Position numbers and translations under genes: made by a program. Under the pieces are notes generated by a model. The model was not told where the DNA came from and did no database searches. It saw only the letters and a program-made list of their open reading frames with translations. From Pirellulales bacterium (GTDB lineage: Bacteria; Planctomycetota; Planctomycetia; Pirellulales; JALHPA01), in contig JANRLT010000066.1 in assembly GCA_033762255.1 (NCBI GenBank), forward strand, positions 1-64,000: DNA of 64,000 bases. Reading direction: 5' to 3'. Below are positions 8,703 through 18,400 of the stretch, in pieces. Each line of letters opens with the position of its first letter. Position 1 is the stretch's first letter.

Positions 8703-10361
8703 ATGACCCCCGATTTGCCAGAAGATCTCTCGGCTTGGCCGAGTCAACCTGACAAATTGTTGGGTATTACCGACCAGACCACGGCCACGGAGCTAAAGCG
8801 GCGTTATACCTCGCTCATCCGCAAGTTCAAGCCCGAGCGTTTTCCCGATCATTTTCGCCGGATTCGCGAGGCCTACGAACAAAGCTTGCCCATGATCCAG
8901 TGGCGCGATCAGCGCCGTCAATATGCTCCTCCGGTTGTTTCTTCTCCCGGCACTCCCCCGGAATCTCGAGCTGGCGGAGAAGATGCCGCGGCGTCAGCCA
9001 CTCCTCTTTCAGCTATTGCGCCGACCGAACCTAGCGAGGTTTTAAACCCGGACGAGGCCAATGATAAGATACCCGGGGCGACTGGGGCTAAAACGGCGGC
9101 TGAATCGCCTGCGACACAGGATTCCGGGTTAGACGCACGGAATACTTTACCCCCGGCAAATCCCCTTGCGGCCGAAATGGCCCCAACCGCCGATCGCGAA
9201 TCAATTTTAGCGACTCCCCGCGCGCCAGCGGCCTCGCCTTGGCTCAATCCCGGCGACGCCGGTTGGGAAGACGGCCTGGAGCAAGTATGGAACCAGGCAC
9301 GCCGGGGAGATGTCGCGGGAGCTTACCACCGGCTCTGCCAGTGGGAAAGTCGCCACCGGGGAAATGGACCGCTTTGTACGCGGCTGTATTGGTTATTGTC
9401 CATCCATCCTGAACTAGATAAGAATCGGGAACCACTGGAGTGGTTAATTGCGGCGCTCCGCGCCAACGGCCTAAGCGGAGCCAATTGGGAGTTATACCGT
9501 CGCGAGCTAGAACGCAGACCAGCGGAGATCGGGACCCCGCGCTGCGAGGAAATCTGGCAGTTTGCGGCCACGCCGGGGGCCTTGGCCAGTTTTGCCCATT
9601 GGCGGTGGAGCGCCGCCGTGTCGCTAAACAATATTGAGATCATCATTAATGATTTAGACCGGCTGTATACCGTCCTGGCGGCCGATCACGCTGATTTGTG
9701 GGCACAGTTATTGATGCGGGGAGTGGGCATCATGGCCTGGAGGACGGAGGATTCAGCGCGGCATGCCAGCGAGGTGTGCTTTGCTGAATTAGAAAAACTG
9801 GGGGATTTGTATCATCGTCAGTCGGATTTATTTGAAGAGCTGGATTGGTTGCGGACTGTCTTGCCCGCCTGGCAAAAACTGCGCCATGCGGAGTTTCCCC
9901 CGGCACTGGTCGATTTTTTGGCTTCGTGCTGGTATCTCGAACCGCATCTGCTGGAACAATTGGCGCTACGGCATTTTCAGCAAATGTTGGCCTACACGGA
10001 TAACACGCTTGCGCTGTTTGATAATTTGAACTACATCGCGCCCGAAACCATCCACCTGCTGCGGCGGGCCTTGCGGTCCTGTGATCGCTTTGGCGGAGAG
10101 CGCCCCGCGCCGGAAGATAGTGATTATTTACTCGATCTGTTCGCGGCCCATTTTAAGGATCATGCGCGGATCAATTATGCGGCGTGCCGGCGATGGATAT
10201 TAAACTTTTGCCTGCATGAGCGGGTTGGTCCGCAGGATTTGGCGACGTTGCTGATGTGCGACGCCAATCCCCCCGGTTGGCTCGTGGAATTGGCCGATCA
10301 ATTGAGCCAGGACCATTCCCTAAACTATCTGTACTTGATCCATGTGGTTTTGGCGGATTGA
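8703..10361 (+). CDS. J-domain-like HscC partner with degenerate HPD motif
   Basis: A 552-residue protein whose first 70 residues read like the core of a DnaJ J-domain: LLGITDQTTATELKRRY (helices I-II), then IRKFKPERFPDHFRRIREAYE (loop and helix III) with one turn missing. The place of the invariant HPD triad is taken by KPE. A low-complexity Ala/Pro/Glu segment follows (residues about 75-170). The remaining 370 residues are helical, with Trp and Leu pairs like TPR- or Sel1-like solenoids, but no repeat is assigned. No transmembrane segment is seen. It is the third gene of the hscC group. E. coli DjlB and DjlC have the same layout of J-domain then long helical region. Loss of the His of HPD normally abolishes ATPase stimulation, so this may be a J-like docking protein. 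Confidence 0.72.
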   Translation: MTPDLPEDLSAWPSQPDKLLGITDQTTATELKRRYTSLIRKFKPERFPDHFRRIREAYEQSLPMIQWRDQRRQYAPPVVSSPGTPPESRAGGEDAAASATPLSAIAPTEPSEVLNPDEANDKIPGATGAKTAAESPATQDSGLDARNTLPPANPLAAEMAPTADRESILATPRAPAASPWLNPGDAGWEDGLEQVWNQARRGDVAGAYHRLCQWESRHRGNGPLCTRLYWLLSIHPELDKNREPLEWLIAALRANGLSGANWELYRRELERRPAEIGTPRCEEIWQFAATPGALASFAHWRWSAAVSLNNIEIIINDLDRLYTVLAADHADLWAQLLMRGVGIMAWRTEDSARHASEVCFAELEKLGDLYHRQSDLFEELDWLRTVLPAWQKLRHAEFPPALVDFLASCWYLEPHLLEQLALRHFQQMLAYTDNTLALFDNLNYIAPETIHLLRRALRSCDRFGGERPAPEDSDYLLDLFAAHFKDHARINYAACRRWILNFCLHERVGPQDLATLLMCDANPPGWLVELADQLSQDHSLNYLYLIHVVLAD

Positions 10362-10417
10362 TTTATCTCCCCGCGCTAGCGCGAGGCTATTGGAAACGAC
10401 TAACCAGCCATCCCGTC

Positions 10418-10459
10418 AAAAAAGCAGCGGTTCCAGGATCTTCATCCTGGAACCGCTGT
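10418..10459 (-). terminator. Intrinsic terminator of the giant autotransporter-repeat gene
   Basis: A perfect 15-bp stem (10425-10439 with 10444-10458) and a CTTC loop. Read on the minus strand the stem is followed by C and then six T residues (bases 10423-10418). It lies about 60 bases beyond the stop codon at 10522. On the plus strand there is no T tract, so it serves the minus-strand gene. Confidence 0.85.
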
Positions 10460-10521
10460 TATAAAAGCTATCTGGATTATCGTTTAATTTATCACGGAAA
10501 AAGCCACCGCGGAACGCTTGC

Positions 10522-13500
10522 CTAGGCCTTGCGGCGGCGAGCGGACAAAATGCCCAGGCCGACCGCGGCCAACGAACCCAATACCCAGGTGCTGGGTTCG
10601 GGAATCGCGGTGACCGCGGGGTTGGAAATGGAGAGGGGATTTCCCACGCCCGAGCCAAAATTGCTATCGATCGGCAAATAGTCTGCGGCGGTAACCATTC
10701 CGTCAAAGTCGCCGTCACCCAGCGTCCAACCCCCGGACAAACCGGGAGTGGCGACGCCTAGGTTTGAATCTACGACCACATAATCAGCGCCGTCCACCTG
10801 GCCATCCAGATTATAATCGCCCGGATAAGTAAACCGGACGATCACTTGATTAAACCCGATGCCCAAGTTGGCGTCACCCAGGGTGATGTCATAAAACGGA
10901 TTGCCGACATTGCCAAATTGGCTGTTGGCGTTATCGACCGCGATGAGAATCCGTCCCCCGCCCGAATTATCCACCGTGGTGCTGCCAATCATCGGCACGT
11001 TATTGCCCGGAGCCGAGCCGAACGTGTAATAATTGTCAAGATATTGGGTGATGGTCGCAATCGGATTGGGATCGACGAGGTTGTCGGAATGAAATAACAC
11101 GAGGTCGTTGTCATTTAAGTCGATGTAACTCTCATTGCTCATCAACAAGCCTGGCATCCCGGTCCCTCCATTGAGGGCCGTGTTATTGACAATCATTAGG
11201 CCATTGGCGCCGCCGTCAACTTCCGCGGCGGTCAGTCGGGTAAACTCTCCGGCGTTACCGGGAGCCAGGGAGAGTTTTTGTTGCCGCAACCCGTTGACGG
11301 TCAAGGAATCCGTGCCAGCAATCGTGGTTTGTCCAACCGCCGTTCCGGCACCGGCCCCAGGTCCGCTGACGTGGCCCACCACATGATCACCATTGTTAAC
11401 ATTGAGCGTGCTGGTGCTGGAACTGGTGATCACGCGGGCGGCATTTCCGCCGCTGGTCCCCAGGGCGCTGACATTGCCCGAGAGTTCCAGCGTGCTGCCA
11501 GCCGCGATACCCACGGTGACGCCGGTGCCGACGGTGCTGGTGTTAGGGCCGGTGACTTCCAGTTTGAGCGTGGTGGCGGGGCCAACCTGAACTGCGGCAT
11601 TATTCCCAAAGACCAGATTGGTGCTGACCACCTGATTTGTGGTGTTGCGCAGGGTGCCGTCGATTTTGGTGGTGGAACTGGGATTATTCAAAATGGAAAA
11701 GGCGTTGGCCAGTTCCAAGGTTCCCCCCGCCGCCGCTTGAAATTCGACATTGACAATCGGATTGGTCGGGGCCACCGCCAAATCATAAGTCAGCGTCCCT
11801 TCCGTCACGGCAACGGTGCTCAGCTGGCTGTAGTCCTGCTCGCCCTGCAACACAAGTTTTCCCGCGCCGGACTTAGTAAAGATCCCTTGGTTTTGCAAAA
11901 TCCCCGTGTGGGTCGTCGTGTTGGGGGCACCATCGGTCCTAATGCCGCCCGTTGTTTGCACGCTGATATTGCGGGCCGTTGTGAAACCCGCGGACGTGGC
12001 CAAGCCACCCCCCTGCATGGCAAAGTCGACGGTTCCCGCCCCCAGGGCGCTATCCACCGCCACGCGGACAAAGCCCCCTTGCAGCAGCATATCGTTGACA
12101 AAATCATTCGCCGGGTTCGACAGGGTGAGAGTGCCGCTCCCTTGCTTGATAAAGGTGCCCGTCCCGTGGATCGGTCCGGCAATTTCGCCATCGACACCTG
12201 GCGTGAGGAACGGACGGGCGTTCTCGGAGCCGGGCATAAAGATTTCCCGCAGCGGGTTGAGCACGATATTAGGCGCGTCAAACCGGAACGAGCCAGCCAA
12301 ATTTTCGGAAAATTGCTCCAGGTCGTTGTCGGGGTTGCCCAACGCGGCGTCACTGGTAAAGGCCAGCGTCCCGCGCCAGTTTTGAATCGTCCCCACAAAG
12401 TCATTCAGCGGATTCGTCAACACCAGGGCGTTGCCGTGGTTGCCGCCGGCGGTAGCATCCACAAAGAATCGGGCCCCCGGGCCGCCGCCAGTGATTTTAC
12501 CCGACATCGTCACTTGTACGCCCGTCGGATTGGATGACGTCGGCGTGCCGGTGGTGTTCAAGAAGCTCAAGCGGAATTCGGCGGAGCTAAAGGTAAAGTC
12601 GTTGGTCACGACGTGCGAGGTGTTATTGTCAAAGCGGAATCCGATGGCAGGCAGTGTGTTGGAATTACCAGTGAACAGGTTGGTGCTCATGACCACCGGA
12701 CCAGTGCCAAAACCCGTCGCGGACCGCAACACCCAGCGGGTTTGTTCATTGCCGGTCACGCCACCGGTAAAGGTGTTGTTACCGCCCAATTCAAACGTGC
12801 TGGGCGTGGGGGGGGTAAAGACCAATGAGCCATTCCCGGAGATGTTATTGGGAATCACCAGCGTGCCGCTGCGGTTAAAGTCAATGACCGATCCAGGGGC
12901 CATCGTGACATCACCTGTTCCCAGGCTGCCAGTCGTCCCGCCATTACCCACGGATAGATTCCCGGCATTGATGGTGACCGGACCGGAAATATTGTTATCA
13001 CCCGCCAAGACCCAGGTACCGGGGCCGTTCTTGATGATGGAGACCGGGCCGCCGTTGTCGGACAGTCCCGCGCCAAAGGTGCTAACGTCGGCCACGGTTC
13101 CCCCCAGGGTGATCGTGCGCGGACCCGCTCCCTGCATGACCGCGGGGGTGGTATTGGTCAAAAACAGGGAACTGCCGTTGGCCAGGATGCTGATATTTCC
13201 CGTTCCAATGGTCAGGGCCTTGTTGGAAAAGCTGGGGGAACCGCCCGTGTGAATAAGCGTGACATTTTCCAAAGCCAGGGATGAACCGGCACCCAGGGAA
13301 CTGGCGATTCCGGCGTCGGAAATGGATGTGACCCGCACCGTCCCGCCACTGAGCGAGACCGGCCCGGTAAAGCTGTTGGTGGCGACATTAAGCGTTAGAT
13401 TGCCGCTCCCGGTCTTGGTAAGTCCGCCGACGCCGCCAATGCTGCCACCGACCGAGTCAAACACATAGTTCTTGGTAGTGGCGTTGATGATGGTATTGAG

Positions 13501-15924
13501 CGGATTGACCGAAGCGGTAATTTGCACGTTCGGCGAGGCGGAACCGTTATCGTTAAAAGTAACGGTATCCAAGTCAAAAAACGTATCGAGCGGCATGCCG
13601 GCCGCGGTCAGGTTTTTCCAGACGTTGTTACCGCCGTTATTCAGGTCCCAAATGTTATTGACGGCATCTCCCCGCCATTCCAAATTAGCGGGAGTGCCGG
13701 AGACATTGAGGTTGACCTGATTAGCAATGCTGGTGTCAAAGGTAAAGACCTGACGGGTGACGCCGCCGCCAAACAGCGACAGATTGGCCGCGTTGCCGGT
13801 CAGTGTGCCGCTGTAGGTCAGCAAGGTGTAGGTGCCATTAGCCAAAAACGAGTTAAAGCGATTGACCTGGATGGGGTTGACATTATTCAATGTCAAGTCA
13901 CCCACGACGTTGATTAGATCGTTCACCCCGCCGCCAACGGTTGTCAAATTTGACAAGTCATACTTGAGAGTGGTGCCGTCCAACGTGAGGTTGTTGGCAA
14001 AGGTGGCGGTGCGGACATTGCTGGCTCCGCTGGCACCGATCTCTAATGTGGAACCAGTGAGGGTTACATTGCCGATGACGTCATTGGCGGGAGCTCCCTG
14101 GCGGCCCACCCGCAGGGTGTTCCCCGCGACCAGATTCAGTCCATTGGCCGACACATCCAGTACGCCCCCCGAGTTCACGGTGTAAGCAGTGCTGAGGACG
14201 CCGCCTGTTCCCGCGACGACCAGGGTACCGCCGTTGACCGTGGTGGGACCCGTGTAGCCATTGATCGCGCTGAGGGTCAGCGTGCCGGGGCCGACTTTGG
14301 TCAGGCCGGAGCCGGCGTTGAGGCCGTCTTCCGCGATGGGGCTGGTGATGTTTAACGTCCCCGCGGTCACCCCAATGGACGCGGTGGTCGGACCGGATCC
14401 CTTGGTTAAACCGCCGGTGATGATGTCCCATTTGGTGATGGTGATCGGACCATTGTAGGTGTTGTCACCCGCCAGGTTTTCCAGCGCGCCCGCCGGGGTC
14501 CCACCTAGGCTTGAGCCCATCCCGTCAATCGTCAGCGGCTCATCGGCAAATGTCACCGGCGCCCCGCTCGATTCCAGGGCGACCGTCCCGCCACTGACCA
14601 CATCGGTGCCGCGGACAATGTCACCCATGCCGTTGGCATTGGCAATGATGTATTTGGCTTGGGGATAAACATCAAATTCCTTTGTATGCAGGTTGGCGGC
14701 GGTCACCTTGAGCGAACCGGGGATGTAGGCAAATCCCGGCGTGCCGGGATCAGCGCCATTGGAGCTAAAAAGCGATGTCGGTTCAAAATTGCCACCGGTA
14801 AAATCCTCGATCACCCCCGATAATGTGGCGTTGTTGCCATTCACATTAATGACGGTGTGCTCCCGCAGACCGACCGGATTGGGCAGGTTGACGTTATTTG
14901 CCAAAAAGTGCAGGCCGGATTCTTCCTGGCCAGCGCCGCCGCGGGTCACGTCCAACACCAGTCGGTTCGTCGGATTGCCCAGCGCGCTGCTGGCGGTCAC
15001 GCCCATCATCCCGCGAAACAGCAAAATCTGATCGACGGTAAAGTCATTCGCGGGGTTGCTAAAAATAATCCCCCCCTTGGCAACGCTGTCGGAGTTGCTG
15101 ATCCGCAGGATCATCCCCGAGTGTCCGCCGCTCAGTTTGCCGCCAAAGGTCGGTTCGAGGTTGATGTTGGAGGTAAGTTCAATCTGCGGGCCACTGGCGG
15201 GCAAGGTGACATTATTTGTCATGGTGCCGGTGGCAAAGTTGAGATTGAGCGCATTATAAGCCGCGGCGTCCGGTACCAGCACGATATTGGCGGTTCCCAA
15301 TGCTTGGGGATGCCCCACCCGCAATGATCCAAAACGGTTGTTGTTTGACACAAAACCGGAGGCACGGCTCAGGGAAACGGTCCCCGATAGCGTGCTCGGT
15401 TGGGTGAGAGCGATATTGCCGGCACCGGTCTTGGTAAAGCCGTCTGTTCCTTCCAATGGGACGTTGAGCGTCACTTGGCGGTTGTTATTAACGGTGATCT
15501 GCGGACTGCCCGCCGCGACGTCCAGCGTGAGCTTGCTGGTCGTGGGTGTGCCGGGGTTAATCGTCCAGGTGCGGGTCGAAGCCGCCCCCCCCGGCACCAC
15601 GCCAAAGACCAAGTTGCCAATCGTCCGATCGCCATCCAGGGTGACGCTGGCCGCGGCTCCTAGAGCCGTGCTAAATGTCCCGGTAAATCCCTGGCCGTCG
15701 GCAACGATACCCCCGGTCCAACTAGCGGGATCATTCCAGGAACCCCCTGTGGTCAAGAGCCAACTGCCATCGGCGGCATGAGCTGACATGGGAGAGGAAA
15801 TTTCGGAACCGGCAAATCCCGCCGCCGAGGCCAGGCCCAGCAGCAACGCTTTGCGCCAATTCTTGGCCAAATAAAGTTGCACGGAAGTTTGACCCAATAA
15901 AAAGTTCCAAAATTTTTGATCCAT
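10522..15924 (-). CDS. Giant autotransporter-repeat surface protein with dockerin-like block and PEP-CTERM tail
   Basis: An 1800-residue exported protein. The N-terminus has a signal sequence (ALLLGLASAAGFAGSE, cleavage near SAHAADG) after about 25 residues. The first repeat carries a signature common in these proteins, SWNDPASWTGG. Most of the body is made of beta-strand repeats of the autotransporter-associated type, recognisable by GLTKVGPGTLTLSAINGYTG, TTVNGGTLVVAG, GGLTKTGSGNLTLN and FIKQGSGTLTLSNPANDF. There is no outer-membrane barrel. Near the C-terminus a dockerin-like Ca-binding pair occurs (GDYNLDGQVDGADYVVVD and DGDFDGMVTAADY). The protein ends with PEPSTWVLG, a hydrophobic helix and a basic RRRKA tail: the PEP-CTERM signal read by exosortases. 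It is therefore likely anchored or sorted to the cell surface. A strong terminator follows, and the gene appears monocistronic. Function beyond surface adhesion or architecture is unknown. Confidence 0.88.
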   Translation of the reverse strand: MDQKFWNFLLGQTSVQLYLAKNWRKALLLGLASAAGFAGSEISSPMSAHAADGSWLLTTGGSWNDPASWTGGIVADGQGFTGTFSTALGAAASVTLDGDRTIGNLVFGVVPGGAASTRTWTINPGTPTTSKLTLDVAAGSPQITVNNNRQVTLNVPLEGTDGFTKTGAGNIALTQPSTLSGTVSLSRASGFVSNNNRFGSLRVGHPQALGTANIVLVPDAAAYNALNLNFATGTMTNNVTLPASGPQIELTSNINLEPTFGGKLSGGHSGMILRISNSDSVAKGGIIFSNPANDFTVDQILLFRGMMGVTASSALGNPTNRLVLDVTRGGAGQEESGLHFLANNVNLPNPVGLREHTVINVNGNNATLSGVIEDFTGGNFEPTSLFSSNGADPGTPGFAYIPGSLKVTAANLHTKEFDVYPQAKYIIANANGMGDIVRGTDVVSGGTVALESSGAPVTFADEPLTIDGMGSSLGGTPAGALENLAGDNTYNGPITITKWDIITGGLTKGSGPTTASIGVTAGTLNITSPIAEDGLNAGSGLTKVGPGTLTLSAINGYTGPTTVNGGTLVVAGTGGVLSTAYTVNSGGVLDVSANGLNLVAGNTLRVGRQGAPANDVIGNVTLTGSTLEIGASGASNVRTATFANNLTLDGTTLKYDLSNLTTVGGGVNDLINVVGDLTLNNVNPIQVNRFNSFLANGTYTLLTYSGTLTGNAANLSLFGGGVTRQVFTFDTSIANQVNLNVSGTPANLEWRGDAVNNIWDLNNGGNNVWKNLTAAGMPLDTFFDLDTVTFNDNGSASPNVQITASVNPLNTIINATTKNYVFDSVGGSIGGVGGLTKTGSGNLTLNVATNSFTGPVSLSGGTVRVTSISDAGIASSLGAGSSLALENVTLIHTGGSPSFSNKALTIGTGNISILANGSSLFLTNTTPAVMQGAGPRTITLGGTVADVSTFGAGLSDNGGPVSIIKNGPGTWVLAGDNNISGPVTINAGNLSVGNGGTTGSLGTGDVTMAPGSVIDFNRSGTLVIPNNISGNGSLVFTPPTPSTFELGGNNTFTGGVTGNEQTRWVLRSATGFGTGPVVMSTNLFTGNSNTLPAIGFRFDNNTSHVVTNDFTFSSAEFRLSFLNTTGTPTSSNPTGVQVTMSGKITGGGPGARFFVDATAGGNHGNALVLTNPLNDFVGTIQNWRGTLAFTSDAALGNPDNDLEQFSENLAGSFRFDAPNIVLNPLREIFMPGSENARPFLTPGVDGEIAGPIHGTGTFIKQGSGTLTLSNPANDFVNDMLLQGGFVRVAVDSALGAGTVDFAMQGGGLATSAGFTTARNISVQTTGGIRTDGAPNTTTHTGILQNQGIFTKSGAGKLVLQGEQDYSQLSTVAVTEGTLTYDLAVAPTNPIVNVEFQAAAGGTLELANAFSILNNPSSTTKIDGTLRNTTNQVVSTNLVFGNNAAVQVGPATTLKLEVTGPNTSTVGTGVTVGIAAGSTLELSGNVSALGTSGGNAARVITSSSTSTLNVNNGDHVVGHVSGPGAGAGTAVGQTTIAGTDSLTVNGLRQQKLSLAPGNAGEFTRLTAAEVDGGANGLMIVNNTALNGGTGMPGLLMSNESYIDLNDNDLVLFHSDNLVDPNPIATITQYLDNYYTFGSAPGNNVPMIGSTTVDNSGGGRILIAVDNANSQFGNVGNPFYDITLGDANLGIGFNQVIVRFTYPGDYNLDGQVDGADYVVVDSNLGVATPGLSGGWTLGDGDFDGMVTAADYLPIDSNFGSGVGNPLSISNPAVTAIPEPSTWVLGSLAAVGLGILSARRRKA

Positions 15925-16284
15925 GTGGTCCTCAATCGAGAAAGTTGGGCAAAAACAAGTAAATAATCCCGTGACAGCACAATTGCCCGGGAGGCAGTTG
16001 TAAAATCAATCTGTTGCCAGATTGACTAGAGGGTTCAACAACGGTTTGCCCCGTTTGTAACAGTGCAAGGTGTGGTGAATGAATTTTTGTAACAGGACAG
16101 AATATAGGCAGGAATTGTTACAAAATGATTTGGCGGATGTTTGAATTTGCCTAATCGACAATCTTAACGTGGATCAAATAGACTGCTCAAACAATTAAGG
16201 GCAAGTGTATTGCAAAATCAGAGTCTAAATCAAGTATTGTTAGGGAATTGTTAGCTTTACTTTAATGCGTTGTCCAAATAAACA
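15925..16284. other. AT-rich upstream region of the giant gene
   Basis: About 360 bases without a credible gene. It presumably holds the minus-strand promoter of the 1800-residue protein; no convincing -35/-10 pair was found. Confidence 0.4.
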
Positions 16285-16558
16285 TAGCCCGGCTAGCATT
16301 TTATGAAGGCACTCAGCATTATTGGGATAATACCGGATGACGCAACCGCGTTGCGGTAGATTCCCTCACCCCGGCCCTCTCCCAAAGGGAGAGGGAGTAT
16401 TCCCTAGGTAGCCGCTGCGCGGCAACACTGGGCTGAGATTCGTAACCGCGTAGAGGTAGATTCCCTCACTCCAGCCCTCTCCGAGAGGCAGAGGGTATAC
16501 CGCGAAGCGGTTCTGTAACAAAGCCCACGGGTTGGAGGGCAGCGAACAACCCTGGGAA
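16285..16558. repeat. Dispersed repeat R2, copy 1, with two nested palindromes
   Basis: This stretch is clearly similar to 63561-63778. Shared blocks include CTAGCATTTT, CCGGATGACRCAACCGCG, TAGCCGCTGCGCGGCAAC, TACCGCGAAGCGGTTCTG, AGCCCACGGGTTGGAG and AGCGAACAACCCTGGG. Copy 1 has two extra palindromic units that copy 2 lacks, at 16363-16395 (CCCTCTCCCAAAGGGAGAGG core) and 16463-16495 (CCCTCTCC-GAG-AGGCAGAGGG). Both are placed right after GGTAGATT. The palindromes look like REP-type elements. No coding potential is evident. Confidence 0.8.
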
Positions 16559-16597
16559 AATGGCTTGCGATTAAGATTAGGACCGTGAGCGCTTTCG

Positions 16598-17707
16598 TTA
16601 CGGCCTAAAGTCGCTCGTTTGGTCTTTGGCGTTGCGCGTGCCCAGAGCCGAGAAAGTCTTGGGATTAATGGAATTTTGAATTAAATGGACAGAGCTATCG
16701 GCCATCAGGATATGCGCCGCGTCCCCGCCACCGTGGCTGCTACCGTAGCTAAATTCGTATTCCCCCCAGGGGCGGTGTTCCTTGGTCAGACCGATCGGAT
16801 TAGCCGTGGTCCCCCAGACCTCTGACACATCGCGGGTTTCGTCGGCGTCATCTCCACCGATAAACCAGTGGTCTTTTTGGGAGTTTTCCGGGAAGGGGCC
16901 GGGTGTGTTCAGTGGATCTTCACCAGTACCGGGGCGACTAACCCGCGGATCGGGGAGGACCTCGCCCAGGCAGACGGTTTTGGACATTCCATCGTTTATT
17001 TCGCGCACGCGGGTTTTGCTGCCGTTATAAAAAATCCCGTCGGTTTTATTCCAAAAGCGTTGATTTTCCGGTTGGCGACCCACGCGGTGATCATAATCCA
17101 ACTTGATCAAACCCGAGCAATTGGCCACGTAGCTTGCCGGGACGCGGCGCAGGACCGTCCAACTGGCTTCGGATATATTAAGATAATTTTGCTCAATGGC
17201 CATCGAGGGACAACGAAATAAGTTGATGATTTTTTCGCACGCGGCCACGTTACGCTGGGTGGGATCGGGTGACCCCAGCGTGGCACTGGGATAACCAATA
17301 CCCTGGGACGCCCAATTGGCCCCCTCGCTTGATTGAACCTGACTGGCAAAAACCAAGGCTTTAAATGTGGGATTTTCCTCGATATAGGGGAGGATATATG
17401 CGCTCCAATGCGCCCCGTAGCCATGATTGGATTCCAGGTTCATGTTTCGCTCCGCCCCGGGAGGAAACATTTTATTGGCATCCAAATAATTATGGACAGC
17501 AATGCCTAGGTTTTTGATGTTGTTTTGACAGGTGGTGCGGCGAGCGGCCTCGCGGGCAAGCTGCACCGCGGGAAGCAGTAGCGCCACCAAAATGCCAATG
17601 ATGGCAATCACGACCAGTAGCTCCACCAGGGTAAAGCCCCGGCGCATGCTGGCCGTTGAGGGGAAATATCCGGGGAATAGTCGGTAGGCAAAGCTGGACC
17701 TGCTCAT
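16598..17707 (-). CDS. DUF1559 prepilin-type N-terminal methylation protein
   Basis: A 369-residue member of the DUF1559 family, which is heavily expanded in planctomycetes. It has the type IV pilin-like leader [20 protein letters not shown], cut by a prepilin peptidase before the Phe and forming the hydrophobic N-terminal helix. After it come [20 protein letters not shown] and [11 protein letters not shown], hallmarks of the family. The C-terminal motif is [22 protein letters not shown] 17707 was chosen because AGGAA sits 8 bases before it on the minus strand; ATG 17647 would give the leader nearer to the N-terminus but has no such site. The gene lies 11 bases after the lipoprotein gene, so the two form a transcription unit, a pairing common in planctomycetes. 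The exact role is unknown; pseudopilin-like assembly with a type II-like system is inferred. Confidence 0.92.
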   Translation of the reverse strand: MSRSSFAYRLFPGYFPSTASMRRGFTLVELLVVIAIIGILVALLLPAVQLAREAARRTTCQNNIKNLGIAVHNYLDANKMFPPGAERNMNLESNHGYGAHWSAYILPYIEENPTFKALVFASQVQSSEGANWASQGIGYPSATLGSPDPTQRNVAACEKIINLFRCPSMAIEQNYLNISEASWTVLRRVPASYVANCSGLIKLDYDHRVGRQPENQRFWNKTDGIFYNGSKTRVREINDGMSKTVCLGEVLPDPRVSRPGTGEDPLNTPGPFPENSQKDHWFIGGDDADETRDVSEVWGTTANPIGLTKEHRPWGEYEFSYGSSHGGGDAAHILMADSSVHLIQNSINPKTFSALGTRNAKDQTSDFRP

Positions 17708-17718
17708 GCGGAAAGTTC

Positions 17719-18255
17719 CTATTTCTTGGATTTGAGTTGAAATGTGAATTTTCCCCCGGTCCGATCCACCACGACTTTTTCGGGCGTGGTTTTATCCTTG
17801 GTGTATTCCTCTAACAGTTTTTGCCGTCCCCCGGGCACTTCATCCGGCTTTTTGTTGGGGGGAAGCGTGTTCCCCGCTCCGTCCACATACCAAAAAAAGA
17901 GGACTTTGTAATTTCCCGCGGGAAGGCCAGCTTCACCTTTGCTATAAGTGACGGAAAAATTTCCCCCCGCCTGGGAAACACAAGCCCCGTATTTAGGATC
18001 TCCCGCGGTGTAATCGATGTCCTCGACAAACATCATCTGCACCCCTTCCGCCGGTTTGCCATCGACCAGGACCTGCCCCGTGACCGTGGCCGGGGGGGCT
18101 TCGCCGCAACCAGACACCGCCAGAATTAAGCAAAAAGACGCAAAAATCGCCAACCAATTTCCATTGCTGGCGCGGGTTGACAAGCCCTGCCGGGAAAAAT
18201 GATCATCCTGCTCGCCCAAAACCGATGGGGAGTTGCTAAGGGAGTGTTGAAACAT
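17719..18255 (-). CDS. Carboxypeptidase-regulatory-like lipoprotein paired with DUF1559
   Basis: A small exported protein with a hydrophobic segment ending in a lipobox, LAVSGCGE; the Cys would be lipidated. The mature part is a transthyretin/carboxypeptidase-regulatory-like beta sandwich: [20 protein letters not shown], a classic strand pair, followed by [21 protein letters not shown]. It ends in a Lys-rich tail. Such proteins almost always accompany DUF1559 genes in planctomycetes. The start is uncertain: ATG 18255 gives about 35 residues before the hydrophobic core, which is long for a signal peptide. A TTG further in, giving [10 protein letters not shown], is a possible alternative. No Shine-Dalgarno site is obvious before 18255. 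Confidence 0.8.
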   Translation of the reverse strand: MFQHSLSNSPSVLGEQDDHFSRQGLSTRASNGNWLAIFASFCLILAVSGCGEAPPATVTGQVLVDGKPAEGVQMMFVEDIDYTAGDPKYGACVSQAGGNFSVTYSKGEAGLPAGNYKVLFFWYVDGAGNTLPPNKKPDEVPGGRQKLLEEYTKDKTTPEKVVVDRTGGKFTFQLKSKK

Positions 18256-18400
18256 GCCATTTGTTATAAAAACAGAGAGCCGTTTTACACAAGCAAGAAA
18301 AACCAAAATCCAGCTTTTTCATCATTTGCTAACAATTTTGGCTCCGCTCTGGGGGCGGAGTCTTTTCCCAAATTGCCGGAATTACCCGCTGGAAATGAAT

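Noticed and set aside
11278-12537. Open frame of about 420 codons opposite the giant autotransporter-repeat gene
   Set aside because: It lies wholly antisense to a clearly coding repeat protein, its product is low in hydrophobic structure and rich in Gly, His and Arg, and it has no family features.
18342-18360. Hairpin CTCCGC / GCGGAG as terminator of the LEPR gene
   Set aside because: The T-rich side follows the stem on the plus strand only, while the gene is on the minus strand.
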